This document shows, piece after piece, positions 1 through 7,041 of a DNA stretch of 12,491 nt. Under the pieces are notes generated by a model, which saw nothing but the letters and a program-made list of their open reading frames with translations, ran no database searches and was not told the origin of the DNA. This DNA is from an uncultured Anaerotruncus sp. (GTDB lineage: Bacteria > Bacillota > Clostridia > Oscillospirales > CAG-272). The DNA lies in the NCBI GenBank assembly GCA_905210995.1, contig CAJLZE010000063.1, positions 1 to 12,491 on the forward strand. The letters are read 5' to 3'. Both the position numbers and the translations under genes were made by a program. The stretch's first letter is position 1. Each line of letters starts with the position of its first letter.

Positions 1-274
1 CATCAGTCGCAAATATGCTGCCTCCCTGTGCCGAAAGCGAGATGCCGAGTATGTTTCCGGACCGTCCCGCATTGTCAGCCTCGGCAATTACGCCGTGCAC
101 GGCGGACGCCGCGGCGTCTGCCCAGTCGGACGGCGCCTGCGTTACATACCCGCTGACGCGCTTTGTAGGATATCCGACGCCGACGCGAAACGCCGGCGTC
201 AGAGTCTCGCCGTCTATCAGCATCGCCTTTACGGCTGTTGAGCCTATATCGATGCCGAGATAATAGCTTTTCAT
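1..274 (-). CDS. FGGY-family carbohydrate kinase, N-terminal part (runs off the window)
   Basis: The visible 91 residues begin MKSYYLGIDIGSTAVKAML, the N-terminal phosphate-binding beta-hairpin of the actin/hexokinase-fold sugar kinases (D-x-G-S/T...K at about residues 9-16). Further on, GYVTQAPSDWADAA (about 42-55) and ILGISLSAQGG (about 75-85) match the FGGY pattern 'G-x-x-x-Q-x-P-x-x-W' and the strand before the substrate loop, which argues against the similar-looking BadF/HgdC activases. FGGY enzymes phosphorylate free sugars or polyols in the cytoplasm with ATP. The ATG is only 4 bases after the TGA of the aminotransferase gene, with a weak GGAAACG as possible Shine-Dalgarno, so translation is probably coupled. 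It would supply the phosphorylation step of the catabolic operon. The substrate cannot be told from this fragment, and the catalytic Asp lies outside the window. Confidence 0.85.
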   Translation of the reverse strand, partial: MKSYYLGIDIGSTAVKAMLIDGETLTPAFRVGVGYPTKRVSGYVTQAPSDWADAAASAVHGVIAEADNAGRSGNILGISLSAQGGSIFATD

Positions 275-278
275 GATA

Positions 279-1835
279 TCAGACGTTTCCGCAGGAGAGC
301 GCCCCGTCGCACTCCGAAAGTATTTTGTCTATGACCGCATCGGTGGCGATCACCGGAGGCTTGAACAGCACTGCGGGAACGCAGTTTTTCTTGTAAAGCT
401 GAGCACTTGCATCAATGCAGCGCTTGTGCAGCTCGCCCGTAAAGGCTGCCGCCTCTTCGACGGTGTGGAAATAAAGCGCAGCCTCGTGACCGAGCCCCTC
501 TGCGGCAGTCAGCTTGTGCGGATACTTTGCAACAAGTGCCTTCATACCCTTTTCAAATGCGTTACCTACGCGTTCGATCTCGTCGGCGTTTGCACCGGCA
601 AACTCCATGGTGACAAGATATGAAAGCGACGCAAGCTCCTCCTGCCCGTTTGTCACGAGCGCTCCGAACTGGTCAAGATTGTCGTACTCTGCCGTGGTGA
701 CTATACGGCTTGCGGGAAATTCTCCGCCCGGGAATCCCTTGCCTATAACCACAAAATCAGGTTCAAGACCATAGAGGCGGAAAAGGAAAAGCCCGCGATA
801 CCACATTCCGGTCTGTATCTCGTCAACGAGCACCGGCGTATCGTTTTCACGGCACGCCTCATATGCACATGTAAGATAATCACGCGTGAGCTTAAGCGCA
901 CCGTAGTTCATCATGACTATTTCGTGCAAAAATCCCGCGGTTTTATAGTTACCGGTGTTGTATTCCTTTATCTTTGCTTCAAAATCGGCTATATCATTGG
1001 GCTTTACCGGCACGACCTTGTATATTCCCGCTTTTTCGATTTCATTGTAAAATCCGTTCCAGAGTCCGCGGAATGTCTGTGTCAGCACCGTAGTTCCGTG
1101 ATAATTCCCCGCCATTCCACCGGATGTATCCGACATGACAAGGAAAACGGGAGTCTTGCCCGCATATTTTGGCGCCTCGGGAGACGGCGAGCAGCAGTAA
1201 AAGCGTCTGAGCATCATTTTTACGCCCGCCTCGACTCCGAGGGAGCCCGTTTCCAGATTAATGACGCGGTTGAGCACGTGCGGCTTATCCGAGGACAGCA
1301 CCTCAGACAGACGCGCATCGGCATCGGCATCGTCGGGGCTGATACCGTTGGCGTATCCGACTATGCGCTTTTCGCAAAGCCTTGTTATGTACCCGCGCGT
1401 ATTGTTATGTGTCGCATTCGGTACTCCGAGACGGCGTGCAATGTCAACAAGGCGGTATCCGGGGAACGAATGCCCAAGGGATGCATGGTAGTGCTCGCTC
1501 TTACCGATAAGATACAATTTTCCGTCCTCACCGAGGCGATAGCATCCGTATGCACCGAGAGGGGACGCGTCTCGGTTTTCGGCGTGGCGGAAAGCATCCG
1601 TGGGCGCTCCGCCGTTGCTGTCGTTGACCGCAGACACTATCTGTCTGCCGACCGAGGCTGCAAGCTCGTCGTTGCGGCGCTGCGCCGCTTCGGGATAAAA
1701 GCTTATCTTTTCGTGCGCCAGCGCATCGGCATCGCCGCGCGAAAGCGTCCCGAAAAATTCGCAGCCTTCAACAAGTCCGCGTATATAGTCCTCGCCCGTT
1801 ATATCGGCAAGGGAAAGGGTCAAATTTCTGAACAT
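279..1835 (-). CDS. Class III PLP-dependent aminotransferase with a long N-terminal region
   Basis: A 518-residue protein of the fold-type I, class III (ornithine/GABA aminotransferase-like) family. The cofactor motif is clear: VLVDEIQTGMWYRG has Asp338 and Gln341 of the D-E-x-Q-T-G motif, and Lys366 in IGKGFPGGEF is the expected Schiff-base lysine. An upstream ETGSLGVEAGVKMMLRR segment matches the 'N-S-G-s-E-A-v-e-a-A-l' region, and SGGMAGNYHGTT matches the 'yHG' segment. Typical members have about 400-460 residues. This one has roughly 150 residues before the recognisable core (THNNTRGY), containing no obvious second domain. The start is supported by AGGAAG 8 bases upstream of ATG. It lies 20 bases after the preceding oxidoreductase gene and 4 bases before the kinase gene. 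It probably transfers an amino group to or from a keto-sugar or keto-cyclitol made by the neighbouring dehydrogenases; the substrate is inference. The class III assignment is firm. Confidence 0.88.
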   Translation of the reverse strand: MFRNLTLSLADITGEDYIRGLVEGCEFFGTLSRGDADALAHEKISFYPEAAQRRNDELAASVGRQIVSAVNDSNGGAPTDAFRHAENRDASPLGAYGCYRLGEDGKLYLIGKSEHYHASLGHSFPGYRLVDIARRLGVPNATHNNTRGYITRLCEKRIVGYANGISPDDADADARLSEVLSSDKPHVLNRVINLETGSLGVEAGVKMMLRRFYCCSPSPEAPKYAGKTPVFLVMSDTSGGMAGNYHGTTVLTQTFRGLWNGFYNEIEKAGIYKVVPVKPNDIADFEAKIKEYNTGNYKTAGFLHEIVMMNYGALKLTRDYLTCAYEACRENDTPVLVDEIQTGMWYRGLFLFRLYGLEPDFVVIGKGFPGGEFPASRIVTTAEYDNLDQFGALVTNGQEELASLSYLVTMEFAGANADEIERVGNAFEKGMKALVAKYPHKLTAAEGLGHEAALYFHTVEEAAAFTGELHKRCIDASAQLYKKNCVPAVLFKPPVIATDAVIDKILSECDGALSCGNV

Positions 1836-1855
1836 TTACTGAACTTCCTTTCGGG

Positions 1856-3019
1856 TCATGATAAAACTTCGCACAGCTCAACGCTTCTTTGCTCATTGTG
1901 CGAAATAAGAGCGGCAGTCTGGAGCCTGTGAGAAAGGGCGGTCTCGGCGGGAGTCACGCAACCAAACGGCGCGATATCCTTTCTTCCGTCTATCTCCGCA
2001 ATAAACGCACCCCACATCTGGAGTATCGCATCCGTAAACCCGAATTCGAATATTCCTCCTGTTATGGTCGGTATCATAGGCTTGTAACCGATATTCAGCC
2101 TGCACCACGCCTGCTCGCGCCCGACAGCCTGCGTATAATAATACGCTCCGGGGTCGTCGGTCGAAAAACGCGCCGAAAAATCAAGTCCGTCGACTTCGAT
2201 GCTCCAACGGTTTGTAGCGCCCGGGCAAAGCCGCTTTGTTTCAAGATACATCGGGAAATATCCGCCGTTTCCGTCCGGCACCGTGCAATCAAGGCGTGCG
2301 TTGTCCCATGTCAGGCAGTCGGCAAATCCGCCCTTGCCGTCGGGACGGCGCGTTATTATCTTTGTAAGGTTTGCATAAACGCGCTCGGGGATCCACCCCA
2401 TGCGGAAAGGCAGATGTTCGGTATGCAGCCCGAGATCGCCCATACAACCATACTCACCGTTTGTCTCAATACGGCGCTTCCAGTTGATCGGCTTTGTGAT
2501 GTCCATATCGCTCGAATGGCAAAAGGACGAACGCACTTCTATGAGTCTGCCGAATTTTCCGCTTTCAATGTCGGCTATCAGCTTCTGAACGGCGGGATAG
2601 TACGGAAATTCGCTCGAGCAGCGTATGACCGAATCGGGATGAGCCTCGGCAGCGGCAACGATCGCACTGTTGGCTGCAAGATCTATGCCGAACGGCTTTT
2701 CACCCATCAGGTGCTTGCCCGCGTTTATTATGTCCACATAGAATTTTTCGTGCAGATTATGCGGAACGGCGCAGTAGACAGCCTCTACTTCCGGGTCTGC
2801 CAGCAGCTCACCGAGATCTGGTGTGGATAGCTTCACCGACGGGAAATTATCCGTGAACCATCCGCGCGCCTGCTCATTGAGGTCACATACTGCAACTATC
2901 TCCGGCGCAGGGAGATCGGTAAGAAGGTGACACCACCTTGCGGCAGCCGAGGCGAACTCTCTGCCCATAAGCCCGCAGCCTACGACTCCGAATTTTACTG
3001 TTTTACGTTTTACACTCAT
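1856..3019 (-). CDS. Gfo/Idh/MocA-family NAD(P)-dependent oxidoreductase (canonical)
   Basis: A 387-residue cytoplasmic dehydrogenase. The N-terminal Rossmann fold is intact: VKFGVVGCGLMGREF gives G14-x-G16-x-x-G19, and VAVCDLNE ends the second strand with Asp46. VPHNLHEKF (85-93) and GEKPFG (106-111) supply the family's EKP motif with Lys108. In the C-terminal alpha/beta domain, GDLGLHTEH gives the D195-x-x-x-H199 pair usually involved in catalysis. Members oxidise hydroxyls of sugars, inositols and sugar acids with NAD(P)+. The ATG start overlaps the TGA of the preceding oxidoreductase gene as ATGA, which indicates a tightly coupled pair. This is the member most likely to be catalytically competent. 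The exact substrate (myo-inositol, glucoside or other) cannot be read from the sequence. Confidence 0.92.
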   Translation of the reverse strand: MSVKRKTVKFGVVGCGLMGREFASAAARWCHLLTDLPAPEIVAVCDLNEQARGWFTDNFPSVKLSTPDLGELLADPEVEAVYCAVPHNLHEKFYVDIINAGKHLMGEKPFGIDLAANSAIVAAAEAHPDSVIRCSSEFPYYPAVQKLIADIESGKFGRLIEVRSSFCHSSDMDITKPINWKRRIETNGEYGCMGDLGLHTEHLPFRMGWIPERVYANLTKIITRRPDGKGGFADCLTWDNARLDCTVPDGNGGYFPMYLETKRLCPGATNRWSIEVDGLDFSARFSTDDPGAYYYTQAVGREQAWCRLNIGYKPMIPTITGGIFEFGFTDAILQMWGAFIAEIDGRKDIAPFGCVTPAETALSHRLQTAALISHNEQRSVELCEVLS

Positions 3020-4347
3020 TTTACGACCACATTGCTTTCACCGAAATTCTTTGATTCGGCTTCTATTTCGGATTCTGTCCTGCCTGTGGCAGCGGGAGTC
3101 TCGTTTTCCTTTTCCGCTATATATTCAAGCACATCCTCAGCCACGGGAACAGATGTATAAGGTATCAGGTTCGGCTTCTCCTCGGCGGGAAAGGGGGACA
3201 GATCGTCAGCCTCCCACTCGGCGCGCTCCGCCTCGTTTCGGAAATCCGGTATCGTATATTCCTTGGAGCCGTCAAGCACCGAGCGCCAGCCGAGTATTCC
3301 GACGGCAGCCATCGCCGCCGCGCGATATACATTGAGGAAGCCGGGCTTTCCGCTTCGTACGGAATCGAAGAACTGCCTGAGTACCCAGTAGTCACCGCCG
3401 CCGTGACCGCACGCCTCGGCTTTTTCGGCATCAGACGCCCACTGTGCCTCATACGTCACGTCGTGCTCCGCACCTTCGGGGATAGACCATTTGTTGTACG
3501 CCAGACGAACCATCTTCGACTGCCCGCGCACGGTCTCGCACGCACCCTCTTCGCAGGAGAGACGATACCAGTTGCCGTGCGGTGCCATATAGGACGAGCC
3601 GTTCACGCGGAAGAGAGCGCCTCCGATCGTTTCGACGAGCATCACTCCTACTGCGTCGGCGCGTATGCGGCCGTATTTTTTCAGCGTCTCGACAGACGAA
3701 AGTATCGTCTTGCCTATGACCTTTTTCGGCATTTCTCCCGTCATATACATAAGAGGCGCCAACGCATGAGAGCAGTAATATGTCGCGGGGAGATAACGAC
3801 GCCAGTGATATTCGCCGTTCCCGTCAATGCCCGTATACTTGCGCGTATCCGAGGGGCTCATCGGGTGAACATATTCGCCCTCCGCAAACAGCACCTTTCC
3901 GAGCGTTCCGCCGTCGTAAAGGCGCTTCATCTCAAGTGTTCCGCGTGCAAAAGGATAGTTCTCCGCAAGCTGGTATATCGCCGTGCTCTTCTCCGCGGCG
4001 CGGCAGAGCGCAACACATTCAGCCATGGTTGAAGCCGCTATAGTTTCGCTGAAAACGTGAATGCCCATGCCGAGCGCCCGTATCGCGACCGGAGCGTGCT
4101 CGTTGAAGTAATTGCAGAGTATCAGCGCATCAAAGAGACCCGAGGTAATAAACTCCTCATAGTCGTCAAACATGCGGACATCGCCGCATCCGATCTTTTC
4201 GCAGGCAGCCAGCGCGTCGTTTCTTCTTTTTTCCGATTTGTCGCACACGGCAGTAACCTTAACTCCGTCGATCTGCGCAAGGCATTTGATGTACGCGCAC
4301 CCGCGCCATGCGCCGAATACGCCGACTCTGACAAGACTGTTGTCCAT
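3016..4347 (-). CDS. Gfo/Idh/MocA-family oxidoreductase, divergent member
   Basis: A 443-residue protein with the same Rossmann plus alpha/beta layout as its neighbour but altered key sites. The nucleotide loop reads VRVGVFGAWRGCAYIK (residues 6-21), where the glycine pattern is G9-x-x-G12-x-x-x-G16 instead of G-x-G-x-x-G. The EKP position is HVFSETIAAS (about 97-106), so the usual catalytic Lys is replaced. YQLAENYPFARG (125-136) and CSHALAPLMYMTGEMP (192-207) keep the substrate-domain pattern with a conserved His194. The C-terminus ends in a charged, low-complexity tail of about 35 residues. The start is supported by AAAGGA about 10 bases upstream. It is the second gene of the operon, 26 bases after the binding-protein gene, and overlaps the next oxidoreductase by 4 bases. 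It may act as a partner or on a different step; family membership is sure, activity is not. Confidence 0.88.
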   Translation of the reverse strand: MDNSLVRVGVFGAWRGCAYIKCLAQIDGVKVTAVCDKSEKRRNDALAACEKIGCGDVRMFDDYEEFITSGLFDALILCNYFNEHAPVAIRALGMGIHVFSETIAASTMAECVALCRAAEKSTAIYQLAENYPFARGTLEMKRLYDGGTLGKVLFAEGEYVHPMSPSDTRKYTGIDGNGEYHWRRYLPATYYCSHALAPLMYMTGEMPKKVIGKTILSSVETLKKYGRIRADAVGVMLVETIGGALFRVNGSSYMAPHGNWYRLSCEEGACETVRGQSKMVRLAYNKWSIPEGAEHDVTYEAQWASDAEKAEACGHGGGDYWVLRQFFDSVRSGKPGFLNVYRAAAMAAVGILGWRSVLDGSKEYTIPDFRNEAERAEWEADDLSPFPAEEKPNLIPYTSVPVAEDVLEYIAEKENETPAATGRTESEIEAESKNFGESNVVVK

Positions 4348-4373
4348 ATTTATTGTTTCCTTTCGATTTTACC

Positions 4374-5855
4374 TCACCCGAGGTCCTTTATCTTATTGTA
4401 AAAAGCATCTATCGACACATTGATGGCATCCTTGCTCTGTGCCCATCTCGAGGCAAGGTTTCCGCTGGCATAGCCGTTCCATATAACATCGGTTATCGTC
4501 GATGTGAACAGCTCGCTTATATCATATCTGATCGAGCCCTTGATTATATCGAGCATTTCGTGCGCGTTCGGGTCTGTGGCACGGCGGAACTTTATAACGA
4601 CCTCATAGTACGCAGGCATGACAGTGCGTGAAGACTGATATGCCCAGTACTCCATGACGATCCCGAGGCGTTCGGTATCGAGATCCTTGAAATTCGGTAT
4701 AGCCCATATAAGAGCGTACTTATCCATCTTGTGATAGTAGCTCTCCTGGTCTTCGTTGTATTTGGGGTTGGGAGCTATGCCGAAGCCGGGGTTCATTTCC
4801 TTGAACTGATCGGAAATGCTCATGCCGTTCTGCACGAAGAGGAAGTGGTCTGATGCGAACAATGAACGCCCGTAATTGTACTTGTTTGCAAATCCGGACA
4901 TATCCGCCCCTTCGGCACACTTCTGGTATGTGAGCGTGCAGGTCTGGTTTTCAAACACGTCGTATATCTTTTCGACGACGGCAAGAGTTTTTTCATTGTA
5001 TGCATTGCATACTATCGTGCCGTCCTCGGCTTTTTCGGTGTATTTGATACCGCAGCCGACAAGCATATGTATAACAGTGCCGTTGGCGCTGCCGGTCTCG
5101 GCGAGGAAGCCGTAGACATCCTGACCGTTCCATACACCGTCGCCGTTGTCAACATTGACCGCCTTGACCATCTCAAGCATTTTATCTATCGTCCATTTGT
5201 TTTGATGAACGAGGTCATAAGGGCTCTCAAGCTGGTTCTTCTCTATCAGAGCTTTGTTGAAGTAAAGGAAGCGAGTACCCGCAAGGTTGCTCACGCTTAT
5301 GTCGTTTGCCATGAAGAAAAGCTTGCCTGCGACCTCGTAGTCGCGTGCGCAGTTTGCGTCCCACCACGGCTTGGTGAAATCAACGTGTTCGAGAGTATTG
5401 AAATCCTTGAGATAACCGCTTTGCGCAAGCGAGTTGAGCATTGAGCGTCTGTCAAGGATAAGATCAAACTCGGAGTCACCCGAGTCGATGAACTTGCTCA
5501 CATTTTTATAAGGATTGGGATCTGTCGTAAATTCAATGTCGATATTGTATTTTGTCTCGACAATGGAGTTGCGCTCGCGCGTTTTGTGCCCCATGGTGTC
5601 GCTCGAGTCCTCCGTGTCTATATAAAGACCCGGGTAACTTGCCTCACCGTCGCCTCTGCCATAGACGGTGAACTTGGTTTTACCGTAGTCGGCTGCCGGG
5701 AATTCGGGCTCCGTTTCGGCGGGAGATGTGGTGACATCCGTCTTGGCCGAGTCGGACGTAACCGGGTCGTTTCCGTTTTTGGCGCATCCGGTAAACAGGG
5801 TGATAAGGGTCGGCACCGCAAGCAATGCCGCAAGTAGTTTTCTTGTAGCTTTCAT
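4374..5855 (-). CDS. Extracellular solute-binding lipoprotein (sugar ABC-type)
   Basis: A 493-residue secreted lipoprotein. MKATRKLLAALL starts a short positively charged n-region and hydrophobic core ending in a lipobox-like LFTGC, so Cys24 would be lipidated after signal peptidase II cleavage. A Ser/Thr/Pro-rich linker follows (about 25-52) before the folded domain at GKTKFTVYGRGDG. Length and overall character (many aromatic residues, NKWTIDKMLEM at about 220, C-terminal helical part) fit the extracellular solute-binding proteins of carbohydrate ABC importers. It is the first gene of the minus-strand operon and has its own perfect promoter. A GGCAGGA Shine-Dalgarno-like stretch precedes the ATG. 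No matching permeases or ATPase are in the window, so it must use components encoded beyond the left edge or elsewhere. The ligand is unknown but is presumably the substrate of the downstream enzymes. Confidence 0.82.
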   Translation of the reverse strand: MKATRKLLAALLAVPTLITLFTGCAKNGNDPVTSDSAKTDVTTSPAETEPEFPAADYGKTKFTVYGRGDGEASYPGLYIDTEDSSDTMGHKTRERNSIVETKYNIDIEFTTDPNPYKNVSKFIDSGDSEFDLILDRRSMLNSLAQSGYLKDFNTLEHVDFTKPWWDANCARDYEVAGKLFFMANDISVSNLAGTRFLYFNKALIEKNQLESPYDLVHQNKWTIDKMLEMVKAVNVDNGDGVWNGQDVYGFLAETGSANGTVIHMLVGCGIKYTEKAEDGTIVCNAYNEKTLAVVEKIYDVFENQTCTLTYQKCAEGADMSGFANKYNYGRSLFASDHFLFVQNGMSISDQFKEMNPGFGIAPNPKYNEDQESYYHKMDKYALIWAIPNFKDLDTERLGIVMEYWAYQSSRTVMPAYYEVVIKFRRATDPNAHEMLDIIKGSIRYDISELFTSTITDVIWNGYASGNLASRWAQSKDAINVSIDAFYNKIKDLG

Positions 5856-5898
5856 CGGGGGATCCTGCCTTTCGAGCTTATAAAATTATGTGATCGCA

Positions 5899-6011
5899 GC
5901 GCGTCGGTCGCGCCTTATGCGTCATGATAATTATAACTCTCAAAGCTGCGGTTGTCAATAACAAATGACCGAATTGAGCAAATTTCACTGCGTTTTTTGA
6001 TTGGTTCGGTC
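5899..6011. promoter_or_regulatory. Candidate operator region with three TCGGTC sites
   Basis: The hexamer TCGGTC occurs at 5904-5909 and 6006-6011, and inverted (GACCGA) at 5967-5972. The last two extend to a 7-base inverted repeat, GACCGAA at 5967-5973 and TTCGGTC at 6005-6011, with 31 bases between. The copy at 5904 sits in the loop of a small dyad (GCGCG 5899-5903, CGCGC 5909-5913) in the leader of the minus-strand operon. The sites flank the minus-strand promoter. They could be binding sites for the DeoR-family protein encoded next door. Repetition is seen directly; the operator role is inference. Confidence 0.4.
5930..5958 (-). promoter_or_regulatory. Perfect SigA-type promoter of the catabolic operon
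   Basis: On the minus strand the -35 box TTGACA (5958-5953) and the -10 box TATAAT (5935-5930) are both exact consensus, separated by 17 bases. Transcription should start near 5923, giving a leader of about 68 bases before the ATG of the binding lipoprotein. An exact consensus promoter implies high intrinsic strength and control by a repressor, for which the divergent DeoR gene is the obvious candidate. Confidence 0.85.
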
Positions 6012-6050
6012 GAATCATGGCATTCTCACAGTTCTTAAGGAGACCGCCAC

Positions 6051-6079
6051 TTGACATACGGTCATGGATGCGCTATAAT
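6051..6079 (+). promoter_or_regulatory. Perfect SigA-type promoter of the DeoR-family regulator
   Basis: TTGACA (6051-6056) and TATAAT (6074-6079) are exact consensus with a 17-base spacer. The expected start near 6086 gives a leader of about 50 bases. It is back-to-back with the equally perfect minus-strand promoter, with the -35 boxes 92 bases apart, leaving room for a shared repressor to act on both. Confidence 0.85.
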
Positions 6080-6137
6080 TTAAAGGCAGATATTTCAGCC
6101 GAAAGCCGAAAAAAACAGGAAAGGAACGGACACGATC

Positions 6138-6968
6138 ATGAAAAACTGCGATCGCAGAAGGCAAAGCGTATTGAATATGCTGCGCAAGACAAAAAAACTG
6201 ACCGTTGAAGAAGCAATGCAGGCATTCGGGGTGTCGGAATCGACTGTCCGCCGTCTTTTTGCACAGCTTGAAGCCGAAGGAGAGGTCATTCGCGCATACG
6301 GCGGCATTTGCTTTACCGGACGCAGCGATGGTGCACGCAGCTATATGTTCGATCTTGTTCAGCTTGAAAACGCCGATGAAAAAAACGCCATAGGAAAAGC
6401 GGCGATGCAGCTTATAAGGAACGGTGACATCATCTACCTCGACTCCGGTACGACTGTCATGTCGCTCGGTGCGGCAATGGCAGAGGTGTTCCGCGATGCG
6501 GCTGCCGTGGGCGCGTCTGCCGAAACGGCAGCGGAGGCAAGGCTGCTTTCCTCATGTACAGTGTTCACTCACTCGCTCGTCGATCTCGATCTCCTCAAGG
6601 AACACATGAAGGTCATCCTGCTCGGCGGCGAATACCGCGACGCACAGCGCGATTTTTGCGGATATATCACCGAACGCGCGGTGTCGGCGCTCAGATTCAC
6701 CAAATGCTTTATCGGTGTGGACGGCTATTCCGCAGATGACGGACTTCTCGCCGACGATTTCAGCACCGCGGGCATTAACCGCCTCGTAACGCAGAATTCG
6801 TCTTACCGCATATTGCTTGCCGACTCGTCAAAATACAGACGCCCCGCCGTTGTGAGCTATGCTCCGCTTTCCGAGGTGGACTGCATCGTGACCGATTCGG
6901 GGCTCAGCGGCGAGGCACGTGCGGCGCTTGACGACGCGGGAATAAAAGTTATCTCCGCCGTCCCGTAG
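6138..6968 (+). CDS. DeoR-family transcriptional regulator
   Basis: A 276-residue DNA-binding regulator. Residues about 5-56 form the DeoR winged helix-turn-helix: RRQSVLNMLRK, then LTVEEAMQAFGVSESTVRRL as the helix-turn-helix and LEAEGEVIRAYGG as the wing. The C-terminal sensor domain (about 75-250) has the family's phospho-sugar binding motifs: IIYLDSGTT (98-106), VILLGGEYR (159-167), FIGVDGYS (191-198) and LLADSSKY (226-233). DeoR proteins usually repress sugar catabolic operons and are released by a phosphorylated intermediate. Divergent placement makes it the likely regulator of the minus-strand operon, and the kinase product could be its inducer (inference). AGGAAAGGA precedes the ATG with a rather long 12-base spacer. 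The acetyltransferase gene follows 73 bases downstream with no hairpin between them. Confidence 0.93.
   Translation: MKNCDRRRQSVLNMLRKTKKLTVEEAMQAFGVSESTVRRLFAQLEAEGEVIRAYGGICFTGRSDGARSYMFDLVQLENADEKNAIGKAAMQLIRNGDIIYLDSGTTVMSLGAAMAEVFRDAAAVGASAETAAEARLLSSCTVFTHSLVDLDLLKEHMKVILLGGEYRDAQRDFCGYITERAVSALRFTKCFIGVDGYSADDGLLADDFSTAGINRLVTQNSSYRILLADSSKYRRPAVVSYAPLSEVDCIVTDSGLSGEARAALDDAGIKVISAVP
6146..6157. repeat. 12-base perfect palindrome in codons 3-7 of the regulator gene
   Basis: CTGCGATCGCAG is a perfect palindrome starting 8 bases into the coding sequence. Eight bases of it (GATCGCAG) recur at 5892-5899 in the leader of the divergent operon. It could be an autoregulatory site, or a chance result of the codons for Cys-Asp-Arg-Arg. 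The function is uncertain. Confidence 0.3.
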
Positions 6969-7041
6969 GTTTTCACCATAACGCACAAGACAATGATCCC
7001 GAACAACAACATACAACACGATCCGCATCAAGGAGATTTTC

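Noticed and set aside
1..274. BadF/HgdC-type activase ATPase instead of sugar kinase
   Set aside because: The first 20 residues fit both families, but the Q-x-P-x-x-W segment and the following SLSAQGG strand fit FGGY kinases.
924..2830. Long open frames on the plus strand (924-1931 and 1889-2830) opposite the aminotransferase and oxidoreductase genes
   Set aside because: They mirror the minus-strand genes, cross the gene boundary, lack ribosome binding sites and give arginine-, cysteine- and histidine-rich translations with no family pattern. They are antisense shadows.
3403..4032. A 209-codon plus-strand open frame opposite the divergent oxidoreductase
   Set aside because: Same signs of an antisense shadow, and no promoter or Shine-Dalgarno site in front of it.
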